In this document: positions 16,925-25,220 of the stretch, one piece after another
Layout of the letters: every line of letters begins with the position of its first letter
How positions within the stretch are numbered: the stretch's first letter is position 1
NCBI GenBank assembly: GCA_937924505.1
Contig: CALDSR010000013.1
Coordinates: 62,001-126,000, forward strand
Direction of reading: 5' to 3'
From: an uncultured Granulosicoccus sp.
GTDB lineage: Bacteria; Pseudomonadota; Gammaproteobacteria; Granulosicoccales; Granulosicoccaceae
Length of the DNA stretch: 64,000 nt
Notes under the pieces: generated by a model
Seen by the model: only the letters and a program-made list of their open reading frames with translations
What the model was told of the DNA's origin: nothing
Database searches by the model: none
Made by a program: the position numbers and the translations under genes

Positions 16925-18721
16925 TTATCTGACAATGGTGGTTTGCCCTGATGAATTGTCTACTCGTGTAGACAATCCCGCCTCCGCTCGAGCCTCCGCA
17001 ATACTGCCATACTCAATACCGTTGGCATCGTAGAGTCGAAAACGTCGCAACCGCGCCAACTTCGCCTTGACCCGCTTTCGCAAGGCTTCGTCCCCCATCG
17101 CAATCAGTTCCGGGGATGCAGATGCAGATGCAGATGCAGATGATGATGACGGGCAAGGAACAAGCTCAGCCCCATTCGGCCCGATCAGCTCAAGTCGGAA
17201 CCCGCCTTCATGCAACAGCCTGTGGCAACTGGCGCAGACAGTCGCACCATTGTCTATGGTGGACTGCCCGTTATTCTCCCGATGGACAATATGGTGGCCG
17301 ACAAGATGACGAGTCGCCCCACAACCTGGCATGACACAGCAACGATCACGCCCCTGCAACACCTGACGTTCGCGTTTGCTGTAGGGAGCTGCCTTCTTGG
17401 CAAAGGCAATCACCTGCTTGTCATCATCGAGTGCCAACAGATTGAAACCTGCCGCAGCAGCGATGCGTTGCGCCGTCGCGCGTGAAATAGGACCGTGGCC
17501 GTTGAGCTGTGGCCGTTCGATCGCCTCATAAGCTTCAGAGTGAATGGGTCCATCGGCCAGATGACGGACATCAACACTCGCATGCACACGGTAACGATCA
17601 GCCATCGAGACGGCTTCACCGGCGTGGGCTAACGAACGCCGACTCATAAGTATCGCTGCATCGGCACGGCGCTGACGATAAGTTGGTTCCGTGATTTCGA
17701 CGTGATTCTCATCGTCGGCACCGATACCCGCACCCGCAACACCCGCAACACCCGCAACACCCTCAACGCTCTCAACGCCCTCTCCGCCCTCAAAAATCCA
17801 GTCCTCCACTTGCGCTAACGAGCTCATGAATTCAGCGGCGAGTTCCTTCGGCAAATCCAGTGTGATACGACTGCTGTGAGCATCGATGTCAGTGATCGAT
17901 AAGCACCGGCGCTCGTATGCACGCAAGGCTGCATGGGCTTCTGCAGCGTCTTGTCCGGCGGCAGCGGCAAGAGCTTCATCATGATCAAGATCGCTGTGGT
18001 GACGAAATCGTTGGCAGTAGTCCTTGGTTTCAGACACCGAGAGTTCCAGCGCGGCCAATGCGAACTCGGTGTCGGTCTCCAGGCTTGCGTAGCGGGTAAT
18101 GATGCGTAGCTGCGAAAATGAGATCTTACCGAGTGCAAAGAGCGCAGCGAGGACGGGAAGATCAAACAGACACTTGCCGACTCGCAGTCGTTCGGCTGCG
18201 GCGGCTCGACCGAGCCCGAGATGGATATCCATCCATATCAACATGTTTCGGCAGCCATCCTGTTCGTAGAGTTTTTCCTGCTCGACCAGATTCAATAGTT
18301 GTAACTGTTCTGCCAGGTTCCGATCAGCAGAGCGAGCCAATGCTTTCAGCCGTTGACGAACTGCGGCAGCATCACTTGGCGTAGGCACCTGACCCGCCGC
18401 AGCAGCGACGCGTTCGTGCAAACGTTTAATGCTGGCCTGTCGATCAGTTGCAGCTACTTGCGTGCCCTCGATCAACGACATGGCCAGACGTAATAACTGG
18501 CCTTGTTTATGGCCTTGTTTATGGCCTTGTTTTTCAGCATCACTTGGCGTGTCTTCGGCAGCACTGTAAGTGCGTGCCTCTTCACCAATCCAATTATCAG
18601 TGACGGCCTTAGAGGCAATTTCGTTATCGTCACCGGCATAGCACCACAACATGGCAGATGTCGAGGCCAAATCAAACGACACTTCATTGTGTCGTAACAT
18701 GTCTATCACACCCATTGCCAA
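16925..18721 (-). CDS. DUF222 / HNH endonuclease domain protein with repeat-encoded linkers
   Basis: 598 residues. The N-terminal ~380 residues are the DUF222 (13E12-type) region. The C-terminal HNH/McrA-like zinc motif (~460-505) shows CGATRHLVGHHIVHRENN, then DNGATVCASCHRLLHEGG, with Cys pairs for zinc and the H-N-H residues. Three low-complexity linkers are encoded by tandem repeats: KQGHKQGHKQGQ, a GVAGVAGVAGAG run and a Ser/Ala run near the C-terminus. This domain pair is abundant in actinobacteria and often repeated per genome, but its role (selfish homing nuclease, repair or defence) is unsettled. The upstream region is AT-rich. Nuclease activity is inferred only from the motif. Confidence 0.9.
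   Translation of the reverse strand: MAMGVIDMLRHNEVSFDLASTSAMLWCYAGDDNEIASKAVTDNWIGEEARTYSAAEDTPSDAEKQGHKQGHKQGQLLRLAMSLIEGTQVAATDRQASIKRLHERVAAAAGQVPTPSDAAAVRQRLKALARSADRNLAEQLQLLNLVEQEKLYEQDGCRNMLIWMDIHLGLGRAAAAERLRVGKCLFDLPVLAALFALGKISFSQLRIITRYASLETDTEFALAALELSVSETKDYCQRFRHHSDLDHDEALAAAAGQDAAEAHAALRAYERRCLSITDIDAHSSRITLDLPKELAAEFMSSLAQVEDWIFEGGEGVESVEGVAGVAGVAGAGIGADDENHVEITEPTYRQRRADAAILMSRRSLAHAGEAVSMADRYRVHASVDVRHLADGPIHSEAYEAIERPQLNGHGPISRATAQRIAAAAGFNLLALDDDKQVIAFAKKAAPYSKRERQVLQGRDRCCVMPGCGATRHLVGHHIVHRENNGQSTIDNGATVCASCHRLLHEGGFRLELIGPNGAELVPCPSSSSASASASASPELIAMGDEALRKRVKAKLARLRRFRLYDANGIEYGSIAEARAEAGLSTRVDNSSGQTTIVR
17115..17150. repeat. GATGCA hexanucleotide repeat
   Basis: Four GATGCA units followed by GATGATGATGAC, in frame in the HNH gene (minus), encoding a Ser/Ala alternation near the C-terminus. 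Confidence 0.95.
17732..17776. repeat. 9-bp repeats ACCCGCAAC
   Basis: Three perfect and two diverged copies of a 9-bp unit in the HNH gene, encoding the Val-Ala-Gly/Val-Glu-Ser/Gly linker between DUF222 halves. Confidence 0.95.
18499..18534. repeat. 12-bp repeats GGCCTTGTTTAT
   Basis: Three copies, the last one ending in TTTTTC, in the HNH gene, encoding the repeated Lys-Gln-Gly-His unit. Confidence 0.95.
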
Positions 18722-19050
18722 CTCTCCTTGTTTTGCTTTGAACAGTGTGCCACAAAGAGATCATCCATGGAATTTTGAATTCAGTTTATTACTGATATTT
18801 TATATAGCTATTTTTTATTTCAAGAGACTATAAATCGAACGTTTCAAATGTATTTTCACCCCCGATACTGCTGAAGCCCAGCACACCACTCCGATCATTT
18901 CCCACTGTGCAATGACAATGACAGCCATCCGCAATGTTGAAGAACTAGTGAAGCCACTGCTCACTTCAAAGCAATGCAAGTGACAAATCTCGATACAACA
19001 AGGAAAAAGGTGACCAAATAAAAGCCGCAGTGATCCTTTTACAGACACTT
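18722..19050. other. gene-free stretch, AT-rich on its left side
   Basis: 329 bp between the HNH start and the PfkB stop. The first ~120 bp are AT-rich (with TATTTTATATAGC around 18795) and probably hold the HNH promoter. Near the right end a 12-bp unit TTTTACAGACAC occurs twice (about 19025-19048), just after the PfkB stop. No convincing terminator, RNA gene or small CDS was seen. Confidence 0.5.
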
Positions 19051-20058
19051 TTACAGACACATTTGCAGATCCTTCACAAAGGCCAGATTTTCTTCAGCGG
19101 TGCGTATCGCTCCCACGGCATCGGCTACCGTCAAGCTGATCGCAGCGGTTGCATGGGCAAGGCGTAAAGCGTCTTCAACACTTTGCCGTTCGTTCAACGC
19201 ATAGAGGAAACCTGCCGCAAATGCATCGCCGGCGCCAACCGCACCTTTTATCGCGCTTTGATGAAGAGAAAAACTCGGCATTTGAACAAGATTGCCAGCA
19301 CGTTCGAGAGCGAACGCACCTTCCGGGTAATGCACGACGACGATCGACATTGACCCTGCCTGCATCGCTACTTTAGCGGCATCTACACAAGCATCCACAT
19401 CAGTCTTGCCATCGACGAGAGTGACACAACCCGTCAAACCACCGATTTCATAATCATTGACGATCAAGGAATCAAGGTAAGGAAGGCATGGCCAGGCGAT
19501 TTCCCGAATGCGTTCAGCAGCAATGGAAACCAGCTCCACATTGGTTCTGATTCCCAGCGCCTGTGCTTCCTTGAGCACCCTCACCCATCCGCTCTGTTCA
19601 GCATCCCAGCTTGCATCCATGCTTTTGTGCAGCCCCAACAGCCCAAGGTGCAACACCGCCCCCCGGGTTTCAGCAATCTTGAAATGCGCGGGGTTCAGTA
19701 GATCATTACTACCGGGATGATAAAAGAAAGTTCGTCTTCCGGTCGTCTCCACCGTCATGACGTCTGTAAAGGGTGTCGACGCATCAGGTGTTTGTTGAAG
19801 CTGGGTAACATCAATACCAACATCGGAGGCACGCTTGCGCAAAAAGTCTCCATCGGCATCTTGTCCCAGCAAACCGATGGCTTCAACCGGCATGTTGGGG
19901 TCGAGCTTTTTCATATCGATGCCGAAACTGTGGGCGCAACCACCGCCAAGCCGTTCAACGGTTGTGATATGGCTCAAGGCATCCTCATCAGGCCAGACAT
20001 CGATCAACTTGATGCGATCAATCGTCCAACAGCCGGCTGTAATAAAGCCGCGTCTCAT
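19051..20058 (-). CDS. PfkB-family carbohydrate kinase
   Basis: 335 residues of the ribokinase/PfkB fold. Seen are the N-terminal Gly-Gly substrate region (RLGGGCAHS, ~38-46) and the anion-hole/catalytic signature GAVGAGDAFAAGF near residue 270, whose Asp is the base. The enzyme should phosphorylate a sugar or sugar acid with ATP. It starts five bases after the stop of the aldolase-like gene, so the pair is an operon whose products could phosphorylate and then cleave one sugar. The sequence does not identify the substrate; 2-keto-3-deoxy acids or 5-dehydro-2-deoxygluconate are the usual kinase/aldolase cases. Confidence 0.88.
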   Translation of the reverse strand: MRRGFITAGCWTIDRIKLIDVWPDEDALSHITTVERLGGGCAHSFGIDMKKLDPNMPVEAIGLLGQDADGDFLRKRASDVGIDVTQLQQTPDASTPFTDVMTVETTGRRTFFYHPGSNDLLNPAHFKIAETRGAVLHLGLLGLHKSMDASWDAEQSGWVRVLKEAQALGIRTNVELVSIAAERIREIAWPCLPYLDSLIVNDYEIGGLTGCVTLVDGKTDVDACVDAAKVAMQAGSMSIVVVHYPEGAFALERAGNLVQMPSFSLHQSAIKGAVGAGDAFAAGFLYALNERQSVEDALRLAHATAAISLTVADAVGAIRTAEENLAFVKDLQMCL

Positions 20059-20062
20059 CGCG

Positions 20063-21043
20063 TCAGCGCTTTAAAACCGGATCGCTGATCTTGAGGTCAT
20101 CTTCCAATGATCTTAGCGCCGTTATATTGTGCGCTTGCAGATAATGATGGTAGTCCTTGACTGCTTGTTCGGGTGCAAGCGGTTTTTCGATCACTTCGCG
20201 CATGAGCGCTACCAGCTTCAACGGCGCTTCAGACAAATTAATTTTACGACCGAAAAGAGCAACTCTCGCACCCGCAGCCTCGGCCTGCGCAAGGAGTTCA
20301 AACGTATCTCGTGTCGTGCCACTTGCGCCACCTAGAATACCAGCCACCAATCGAGCAGGATCATATTGGCAGAGTTCCTCCATGGCACGCGCACCATTGA
20401 ATTGGATCTTGAGAAACTCAGGGGCATCCGCACTGGTCAGACCCGCAACAGATTTGATGATCATGTCATTGATGTAGTGACCAAGATCCGCTTCAGCGAT
20501 CCGGATATCAAAGGCGGGGTTAAACACTTCAAGAAAGTGCTTGAAACCGTAAGGCCGAACAGCCCGTCGGAAATCACCATAGGAGAGCAAACTACTACGG
20601 TCCGCATCAACATCATTTGAGAATGTCATCGAGTACAGGCCGAGACTGCAAAGGTGATGAACCGCCTCAATGTCCACCGTTGAAAATGCTTGCGATGGCG
20701 TCTGTCGATATGAAGACCCTCGCGCCATCCAGATATCACTGGTGTCATTCATGCGCACGGCGGGGACGACTTTGGCATCATCCAGCAAGCCTTCGCGATG
20801 GAAGATTTCACATGATGATGCCGACATCAGCAATACATCTATCAACCCGGACTGGGCCATGCTGACCATCGCATCCAGATAATGCTGCCGCGGTCGGAAT
20901 CCGCCGTGGCTGTTCGGACCCGGGGCTGTTACCCCAAATGCCATATCGCCATCCTTGGCGTCAGCAATAATGAAATCGCTCGGCGTGTATTGTCCGGAAC
21001 GAATGGAACTGAGCTTGTCGCTGAGCGTGCTATCGATCATCAA
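20063..21043 (-). CDS. class I aldolase-like TIM barrel (DeoC/FbaB/LacD superfamily)
   Basis: 326 residues. The barrel shows a candidate Schiff-base lysine in FLKIQFNG (Lys212), a phosphate-binding GG in GILGGASGTTRD (238-239) and GRKI (265-268), as in DhnA/LacD-type class I aldolases. The N-terminal DFIIADAKDGDMAFG could hold the first strand. The following PfkB kinase gene, five bases away, fits cleavage of a phosphorylated ketose or keto-deoxy acid to dihydroxyacetone phosphate or glyceraldehyde 3-phosphate plus a second product. Start ATG 21043 or the adjacent second Met. The exact substrate is unknown. Confidence 0.72.
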   Translation of the reverse strand: MMIDSTLSDKLSSIRSGQYTPSDFIIADAKDGDMAFGVTAPGPNSHGGFRPRQHYLDAMVSMAQSGLIDVLLMSASSCEIFHREGLLDDAKVVPAVRMNDTSDIWMARGSSYRQTPSQAFSTVDIEAVHHLCSLGLYSMTFSNDVDADRSSLLSYGDFRRAVRPYGFKHFLEVFNPAFDIRIAEADLGHYINDMIIKSVAGLTSADAPEFLKIQFNGARAMEELCQYDPARLVAGILGGASGTTRDTFELLAQAEAAGARVALFGRKINLSEAPLKLVALMREVIEKPLAPEQAVKDYHHYLQAHNITALRSLEDDLKISDPVLKR

Positions 21044-21121
21044 CCGCGAGTACCGTCATCGACCCAATACGGCCGTTGGTACTACGCTACCACAAGCGAC
21101 AGGAATATCTGCCAAGTCCGC

Positions 21122-22171
21122 TTAGCGAGAGAAATTCCAACGTAGGCCAACGTGCAGTTTATCGTCAACTTCACGATCGCTAGGTTGCGTGTCAAACTGC
21201 AGGAACCGCAGACCCACGAAGGCATGCAGGTTGTTTCGCAATTGCAAGCCGGCTCTGACGTACCAATCGATTACACGGTTCGAATCGCCAAACGTAAAGA
21301 CATCCGGGGCGTAAAAGAATGCAGCGCTGAGCTCCAAGGGCAAGTACCTGGTTTGCAGCTGATGAAAACCCTCTACACCCAAGGCAATGGCGCCAACATC
21401 CTGATCTTCTTCACCGAGCAATGCCGCGTAAGTTCGAACGCCAGCCGTAAGATCCGTGCTCGCTGGCAGACCAGTCTGCACATCCAGCATCACGTCAGCG
21501 GTGAATATGTTGTCGCGCTCTTCAGTGAAAAGAAAACCGACACCAATACGTCCATTGCTGACATTGATCAGAGATGAATCACGTTCATAGTTAACATTTG
21601 CGGCATCCTCACTAGCGTACAGGGTAATGATGCGGGAGCTGTCGTCGCGCGCCTCAAGTGGCACAGGCTCTACCGTGTCAGATCCGGATGCACCACCAGA
21701 ATGGTGGTCCGGACGTTGCAGCGGGCTATCCGCCGAGGCGGCAATTTCAATCAACTCAGGCGCCGCGACAATTGGGCCCGCAGCCTCAGACACCGTTGGC
21801 AACTCGACGATTTCGGCAGCGACAATAACCTCAGGCGCAATCGTTTCAGCATCGATAGCTTCAGGCGCAAGGACCTCTGTCACGATAGCTTCAGGCTCGA
21901 CAGCCTCGGGCGCATGAGCCTCAGCTTGTACAGTTTCGTCAGCAGCCTGTTCGACACGCTCAGCCGAGTGTCGCTGACGCATCATGTCAAAAACGTTGCT
22001 TTCATTTCTGACAACGTAAACGGTTTCTTCAACAGTCGACTCAACATCTCGTGCATCAGACGTAATGACAGTGCGATCGACAACGAGTGGGTATGGTTTT
22101 GATGAATCAGAGTAAGCAACGCCAGTGGCGATGAGTGAACACATCGCAAAAATCGAAGTGTGCTTGGTCAT
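21122..22171 (-). CDS. YfaZ-like outer membrane protein with Glu/Ala/Pro linker
   Basis: 349 residues: a signal peptide (~1-20), a low-complexity acidic linker (~75-150, repeated EA/PEA/EVI units) and a C-terminal ~155 residues of alternating beta strands ending ...HVGLRWNFSR with a terminal aromatic-rich strand, resembling the YfaZ family of outer-membrane beta barrels. The linker is periplasmic in appearance and encoded by locally repetitive DNA. Function of YfaZ is unknown. It is not clearly in an operon with the aldolase gene (78 bp gap). The family call is by overall pattern. Confidence 0.7.
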   Translation of the reverse strand: MTKHTSIFAMCSLIATGVAYSDSSKPYPLVVDRTVITSDARDVESTVEETVYVVRNESNVFDMMRQRHSAERVEQAADETVQAEAHAPEAVEPEAIVTEVLAPEAIDAETIAPEVIVAAEIVELPTVSEAAGPIVAAPELIEIAASADSPLQRPDHHSGGASGSDTVEPVPLEARDDSSRIITLYASEDAANVNYERDSSLINVSNGRIGVGFLFTEERDNIFTADVMLDVQTGLPASTDLTAGVRTYAALLGEEDQDVGAIALGVEGFHQLQTRYLPLELSAAFFYAPDVFTFGDSNRVIDWYVRAGLQLRNNLHAFVGLRFLQFDTQPSDREVDDKLHVGLRWNFSR

Positions 22172-22422
22172 GTTGATGTTTTTCTTGGTTGCTGAATATT
22201 AATTTCCTCCTACTATAAATCCTGACGCGTTAATATTTTGGCTCTAGCGTCAAATATTGTATCGGTTCACATGAAATATATTGCCGATTAATTTTCATTT
22301 TGCTTGCTAGTATATTTTTATTTACATTAAATTCAATGAGTAACGGAGCTAAGCTCAAGTTGAATATGAGACAATCGGCTTTTGCCTCTCGATAAATCTT
22401 TTTAACCTCGCGGAATCTGAAC

Positions 22423-22854
22423 ATGTTGAAAGCGCTAAAAGGCTCTTCCCCAGGTGTTTTGATCACGCGAATGGTGGTCGCAGCCATCGTCGTATTCGCC
22501 ACTTACAACCCGAGTGGCAATTCGATCTTTCACTGGGTCAAGAATCACGAAAACCCGACCGATGCCTGGGTCCTGCTGATCGCAATAGTCGTGGTGTTGA
22601 TCAACATTGCTCTGCTGATTGCCGCATGGAAGGCGCTCGGCAAACTGGGTACGATTATCGTTGCCGTGTTTTTCGCGGCACTGGCCTATTTGTCGTTACA
22701 AGAGGGCTGGGTATCGACTGGCAATCTAGCCTCGCTCGAGTGGCTTGCCTTGATCCTTTACAGCACATTTCTGGGCATTGGACTTTCTGGCGCAATCATC
22801 TGGCGCCGGGCAACCGGGCAGATCGTAACCGATGAGGTCGATGACGTCGGCTAA
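22423..22854 (+). CDS. small four-helix membrane protein (DUF6524-like)
   Basis: 143 residues with four hydrophobic segments (~13-31, 46-67, 73-91, 101-124) and a GSSPGVLITRMVVAAIVVFATYNPSG start that I associate with DUF6524. Function unknown, inner membrane. A 250-bp AT-rich spacer (22172-22422) precedes it and must hold promoters for it and the divergent YfaZ-like gene; no sharp motif was assigned. The next membrane-protein reading frame begins within a few bases. Confidence 0.72.
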   Translation: MLKALKGSSPGVLITRMVVAAIVVFATYNPSGNSIFHWVKNHENPTDAWVLLIAIVVVLINIALLIAAWKALGKLGTIIVAVFFAALAYLSLQEGWVSTGNLASLEWLALILYSTFLGIGLSGAIIWRRATGQIVTDEVDDVG

Positions 22855-22880
22855 GCAACTGATGCCACGTCGTTGACGAA

Positions 22881-23552
22881 ATTCTGAGCTCGCCTACCCC
22901 ACCGATCAGTCGTCTGCGACTGAGCCTGCTCGCCATCCTTTTTCTGTCAGTTGTACTTTTTATAAGCACATACACCCATCAGATCATTCTGCCCCTGTTT
23001 CTCGGTCTGCTGACCTGGGGCAAAGCATTTTTAAAGTCGCTTACTCCCAAGCTCGGGGTGATATTGCTGAAAAACGGCGCGGTGATTCAGTTGCGTCGTT
23101 TGCTGATGCAATTTTCCACTCATCTTTTTGTCAAGTCTCACAAACCCTGGCGCCGTGCCTTGTTGAACATCAAGATTGGAATCGCGTATTGGCTGAAAAC
23201 GATTTTCACCCGCTATTGGCAGAGCCCACTATGGGTCAGAACTGTTATTGCCATCGTGGTGCTGTTGGCCACCGCCGGCAGCTCGCTTGCCGTTTTTGCC
23301 CTGTTGATCATCCCGCAGCCGGTATTGAACTGGATTCGTAAACAGTTCATGTCGCTGATGAGCAAACTCGGGGTTTCAAAATTCTTTGCGGCAATCTGGA
23401 AATGGGTAATTCCCGAACGTCTTCGTCACCGCTGGCATATGTACCTGAAATGGACGTTGGGACGGCGTCAGGTCGTCGCCGCGAGACGTTTGTCAAAGCA
23501 GATGCAATGGCGAACCCAAAGCGTCAGGACCTCAACACCGCCACTGAAATGA
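22881..23552 (+). CDS. hypothetical membrane protein, start codon uncertain
   Basis: The first normal start in this frame is GTG 23058 (164 residues), but the frame is open and looks coding back to 22862. It includes a strong transmembrane segment (LSLLAILFLSVVLFIS) and a second hydrophobic stretch before 23058. The only candidate starts upstream are ATT 22881 and CTG 22884, so either a rare start codon is used or the true start is 23058. The 223-residue version has about three hydrophobic segments (including VIAIVVLLATAGSSLAVFAL) and a very basic, Trp/Arg-rich C-terminus. It closely follows the DUF6524-like gene. Function unknown. Confidence 0.55.
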   Translation: MLSSPTPPISRLRLSLLAILFLSVVLFISTYTHQIILPLFLGLLTWGKAFLKSLTPKLGVILLKNGAVIQLRRLLMQFSTHLFVKSHKPWRRALLNIKIGIAYWLKTIFTRYWQSPLWVRTVIAIVVLLATAGSSLAVFALLIIPQPVLNWIRKQFMSLMSKLGVSKFFAAIWKWVIPERLRHRWHMYLKWTLGRRQVVAARRLSKQMQWRTQSVRTSTPPLK

Positions 23553-23659
23553 GCTTATGACCGCTGGCATGATTGGTTCACGGCTGAACTCCTTAGCACC
23601 GCTGTATGAAGTATGTTTATACTTAATGAACACCCACGAAAAAAATGCTGGAGTCAGAC

Positions 23660-24031
23660 ATGAAAAGTGCCAAAGATTATCTTGACGATGCCAACGCTTC
23701 AGTGCCGCGCATTCCCGGTGCCGATGCCATCGCACGACATGGTGACGGCAAAACGGTATTTATTGATGTCCGCGATTCCGCTGCGATTGACGAGAGTGGA
23801 ACCATCAAGGACGCACTGCGTATTCCACGGGGGTTTATGGAATTTGCGGCCGACCCTGAAACACCATTCCACAATGCTGCGCTCACTCGCGATACGGATT
23901 TAATGCTGGTGTGTGGCGCTGGTGGTCAAGCCGCGCTGGCTGGCAAGACACTCAAGGACATGGGTTACACCTCCGTGACAAATATTGGTGGTATCGGAGA
24001 ATGGAAAGATGCCGGTGGCCCGATGGAGTGA
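23660..24031 (+). CDS. single-domain rhodanese-like protein
   Basis: 123 residues from ATG 23660, with GGAG 8-11 bases upstream; ATG 23645 is the alternative. One rhodanese fold: FIDVRDSAAIDESGTIKDA (34-52), then the active-site loop VCGAGGQAALAG with Cys85, then GYTSVTNIGGIGEWKDAGG. In the family the Cys carries a persulfide in sulfur transfer. Cytoplasmic, no signal. No neighbour points to a specific pathway. Confidence 0.88.
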   Translation: MKSAKDYLDDANASVPRIPGADAIARHGDGKTVFIDVRDSAAIDESGTIKDALRIPRGFMEFAADPETPFHNAALTRDTDLMLVCGAGGQAALAGKTLKDMGYTSVTNIGGIGEWKDAGGPME

Positions 24032-24114
24032 TGCTGCAAAGCTCATTCGAACAATGCCCCTGCAGTTAAATGACTTAAGGTGATCCACCCTCGGCTCACT
24101 ACGTAGCGGAGCTC

Positions 24115-25179
24115 ATGGATTCCTTATCTCAAATGGCGCTGGGTGCAACCGTCGGCTACGCGGTGCTTGGCCCGAGTGTAGGTAAACGCGCCTTACTGAT
24201 CGGCGCAGCGGCGGGCACCTTGCCAGACCTTGATGTGCTCGTTCCCTATACTGATGCGGTAGAAAGCTTTACCTATCACCGCAGCTGGAGCCACTCTTTA
24301 CTTGTTCTGACGCTGCTCAGTTGGCCTTTGGCCTGGCTGCTGCGTCGCGTTACAGGCTTATCAGCTGCCACTGACAAACAATGGTGGTTGGCAATCTGGC
24401 TGATTCTGATTACTCATCCTCTGCTGGACGCATTTACCATTTACGGCACGCAGATCTTCTGGCCTCTTCCACTAAAACCTGTCGCCATCGGATCTATCTT
24501 TATTATCGATCCACTGTTTACCATGCCGCTCATTGTCGCTTGTATCATCGCATGGAGGCGACCATTCGCCAAAGCTTGTCGCCCCGTTTTCACGGGTTTG
24601 GCAATGAGCACTTTTTATCTTGCCTGGACTGTGTCCGCACAACACTGGACCGAAAAACAGGTAAAGCAAAAACTACAGGACGCGTCAATCGACATACACC
24701 GCATTATAGTCGCGCCGTTTCCCATGACCTTGCTTTGGCGAACGGTCGTGCTCGATGAAAACCACTACTACGAAGCCTTTACATCACTCCTGGATGACCG
24801 CCAACAACCCCTGAAACTCATGCAGTTCGACAACGGCCGCGCCAGTTGTACCGAAGCAAAAAACAGTTGGGCCGTACAACGAATGGACTGGTTTACCCAA
24901 GGTGCGATTGCGCTCTCACGAGTTGAGGATGAGCTCATTGTTACGGATCTGCGCATGGGCATAGAGGACAACTATGTATTTCGATTCAGCGTCGGCGCAT
25001 GGAAAGACCAGCAATACTCGGACACCATCAGCAGTGTGAAGCCATTGCAATTCGACACAGCACGGGTTGGCTCATTACTGAAGCGTATTACCGATGCCAA
25101 TGTCACTGTGCTTAGTGAAGGAACACAAATACGGCAAGGCTGTCGATTGGCGCCAGGCAATGAACGAATGAACAAATGA
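24115..25179 (+). CDS. membrane-bound metal-dependent hydrolase-like protein (YdjM/DUF457 family)
   Basis: 354 residues. The N-terminus MDSLSQMALGATVGYAVLG, the PDLDVL loop and YHRSWSHSLL (His motif) are typical of the YdjM/DUF457 family of inner-membrane proteins, which carry His/Asp residues of a putative metal site. Some five hydrophobic segments occupy the first ~190 residues and a soluble domain the rest. Family members are SOS-induced in E. coli, but no LexA box was seen here. The end of the gene merges into a simple repeat that fills the gap to the convergent cobA-like gene. Confidence 0.82.
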   Translation: MDSLSQMALGATVGYAVLGPSVGKRALLIGAAAGTLPDLDVLVPYTDAVESFTYHRSWSHSLLVLTLLSWPLAWLLRRVTGLSAATDKQWWLAIWLILITHPLLDAFTIYGTQIFWPLPLKPVAIGSIFIIDPLFTMPLIVACIIAWRRPFAKACRPVFTGLAMSTFYLAWTVSAQHWTEKQVKQKLQDASIDIHRIIVAPFPMTLLWRTVVLDENHYYEAFTSLLDDRQQPLKLMQFDNGRASCTEAKNSWAVQRMDWFTQGAIALSRVEDELIVTDLRMGIEDNYVFRFSVGAWKDQQYSDTISSVKPLQFDTARVGSLLKRITDANVTVLSEGTQIRQGCRLAPGNERMNK

Positions 25180-25200
25180 ATGAACAAACAACCAAACAAA

Positions 25201-25220
25201 TGAGTGAGTGAGTGAGTGAG
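25201..25220. repeat. five tandem TGAG units
   Basis: (TGAG)5 ends one base before the stop codon of the SUMT gene. Just upstream, 25160-25200, AATGAACA/AACAAA-like units continue the low-complexity tract through the end of the YdjM-like gene. Confidence 0.95.

Noticed and set aside
22230..22502. A 90-codon minus-strand frame
   Set aside because: It lies in AT-rich promoter DNA and across the DUF6524-like gene start; no family features.
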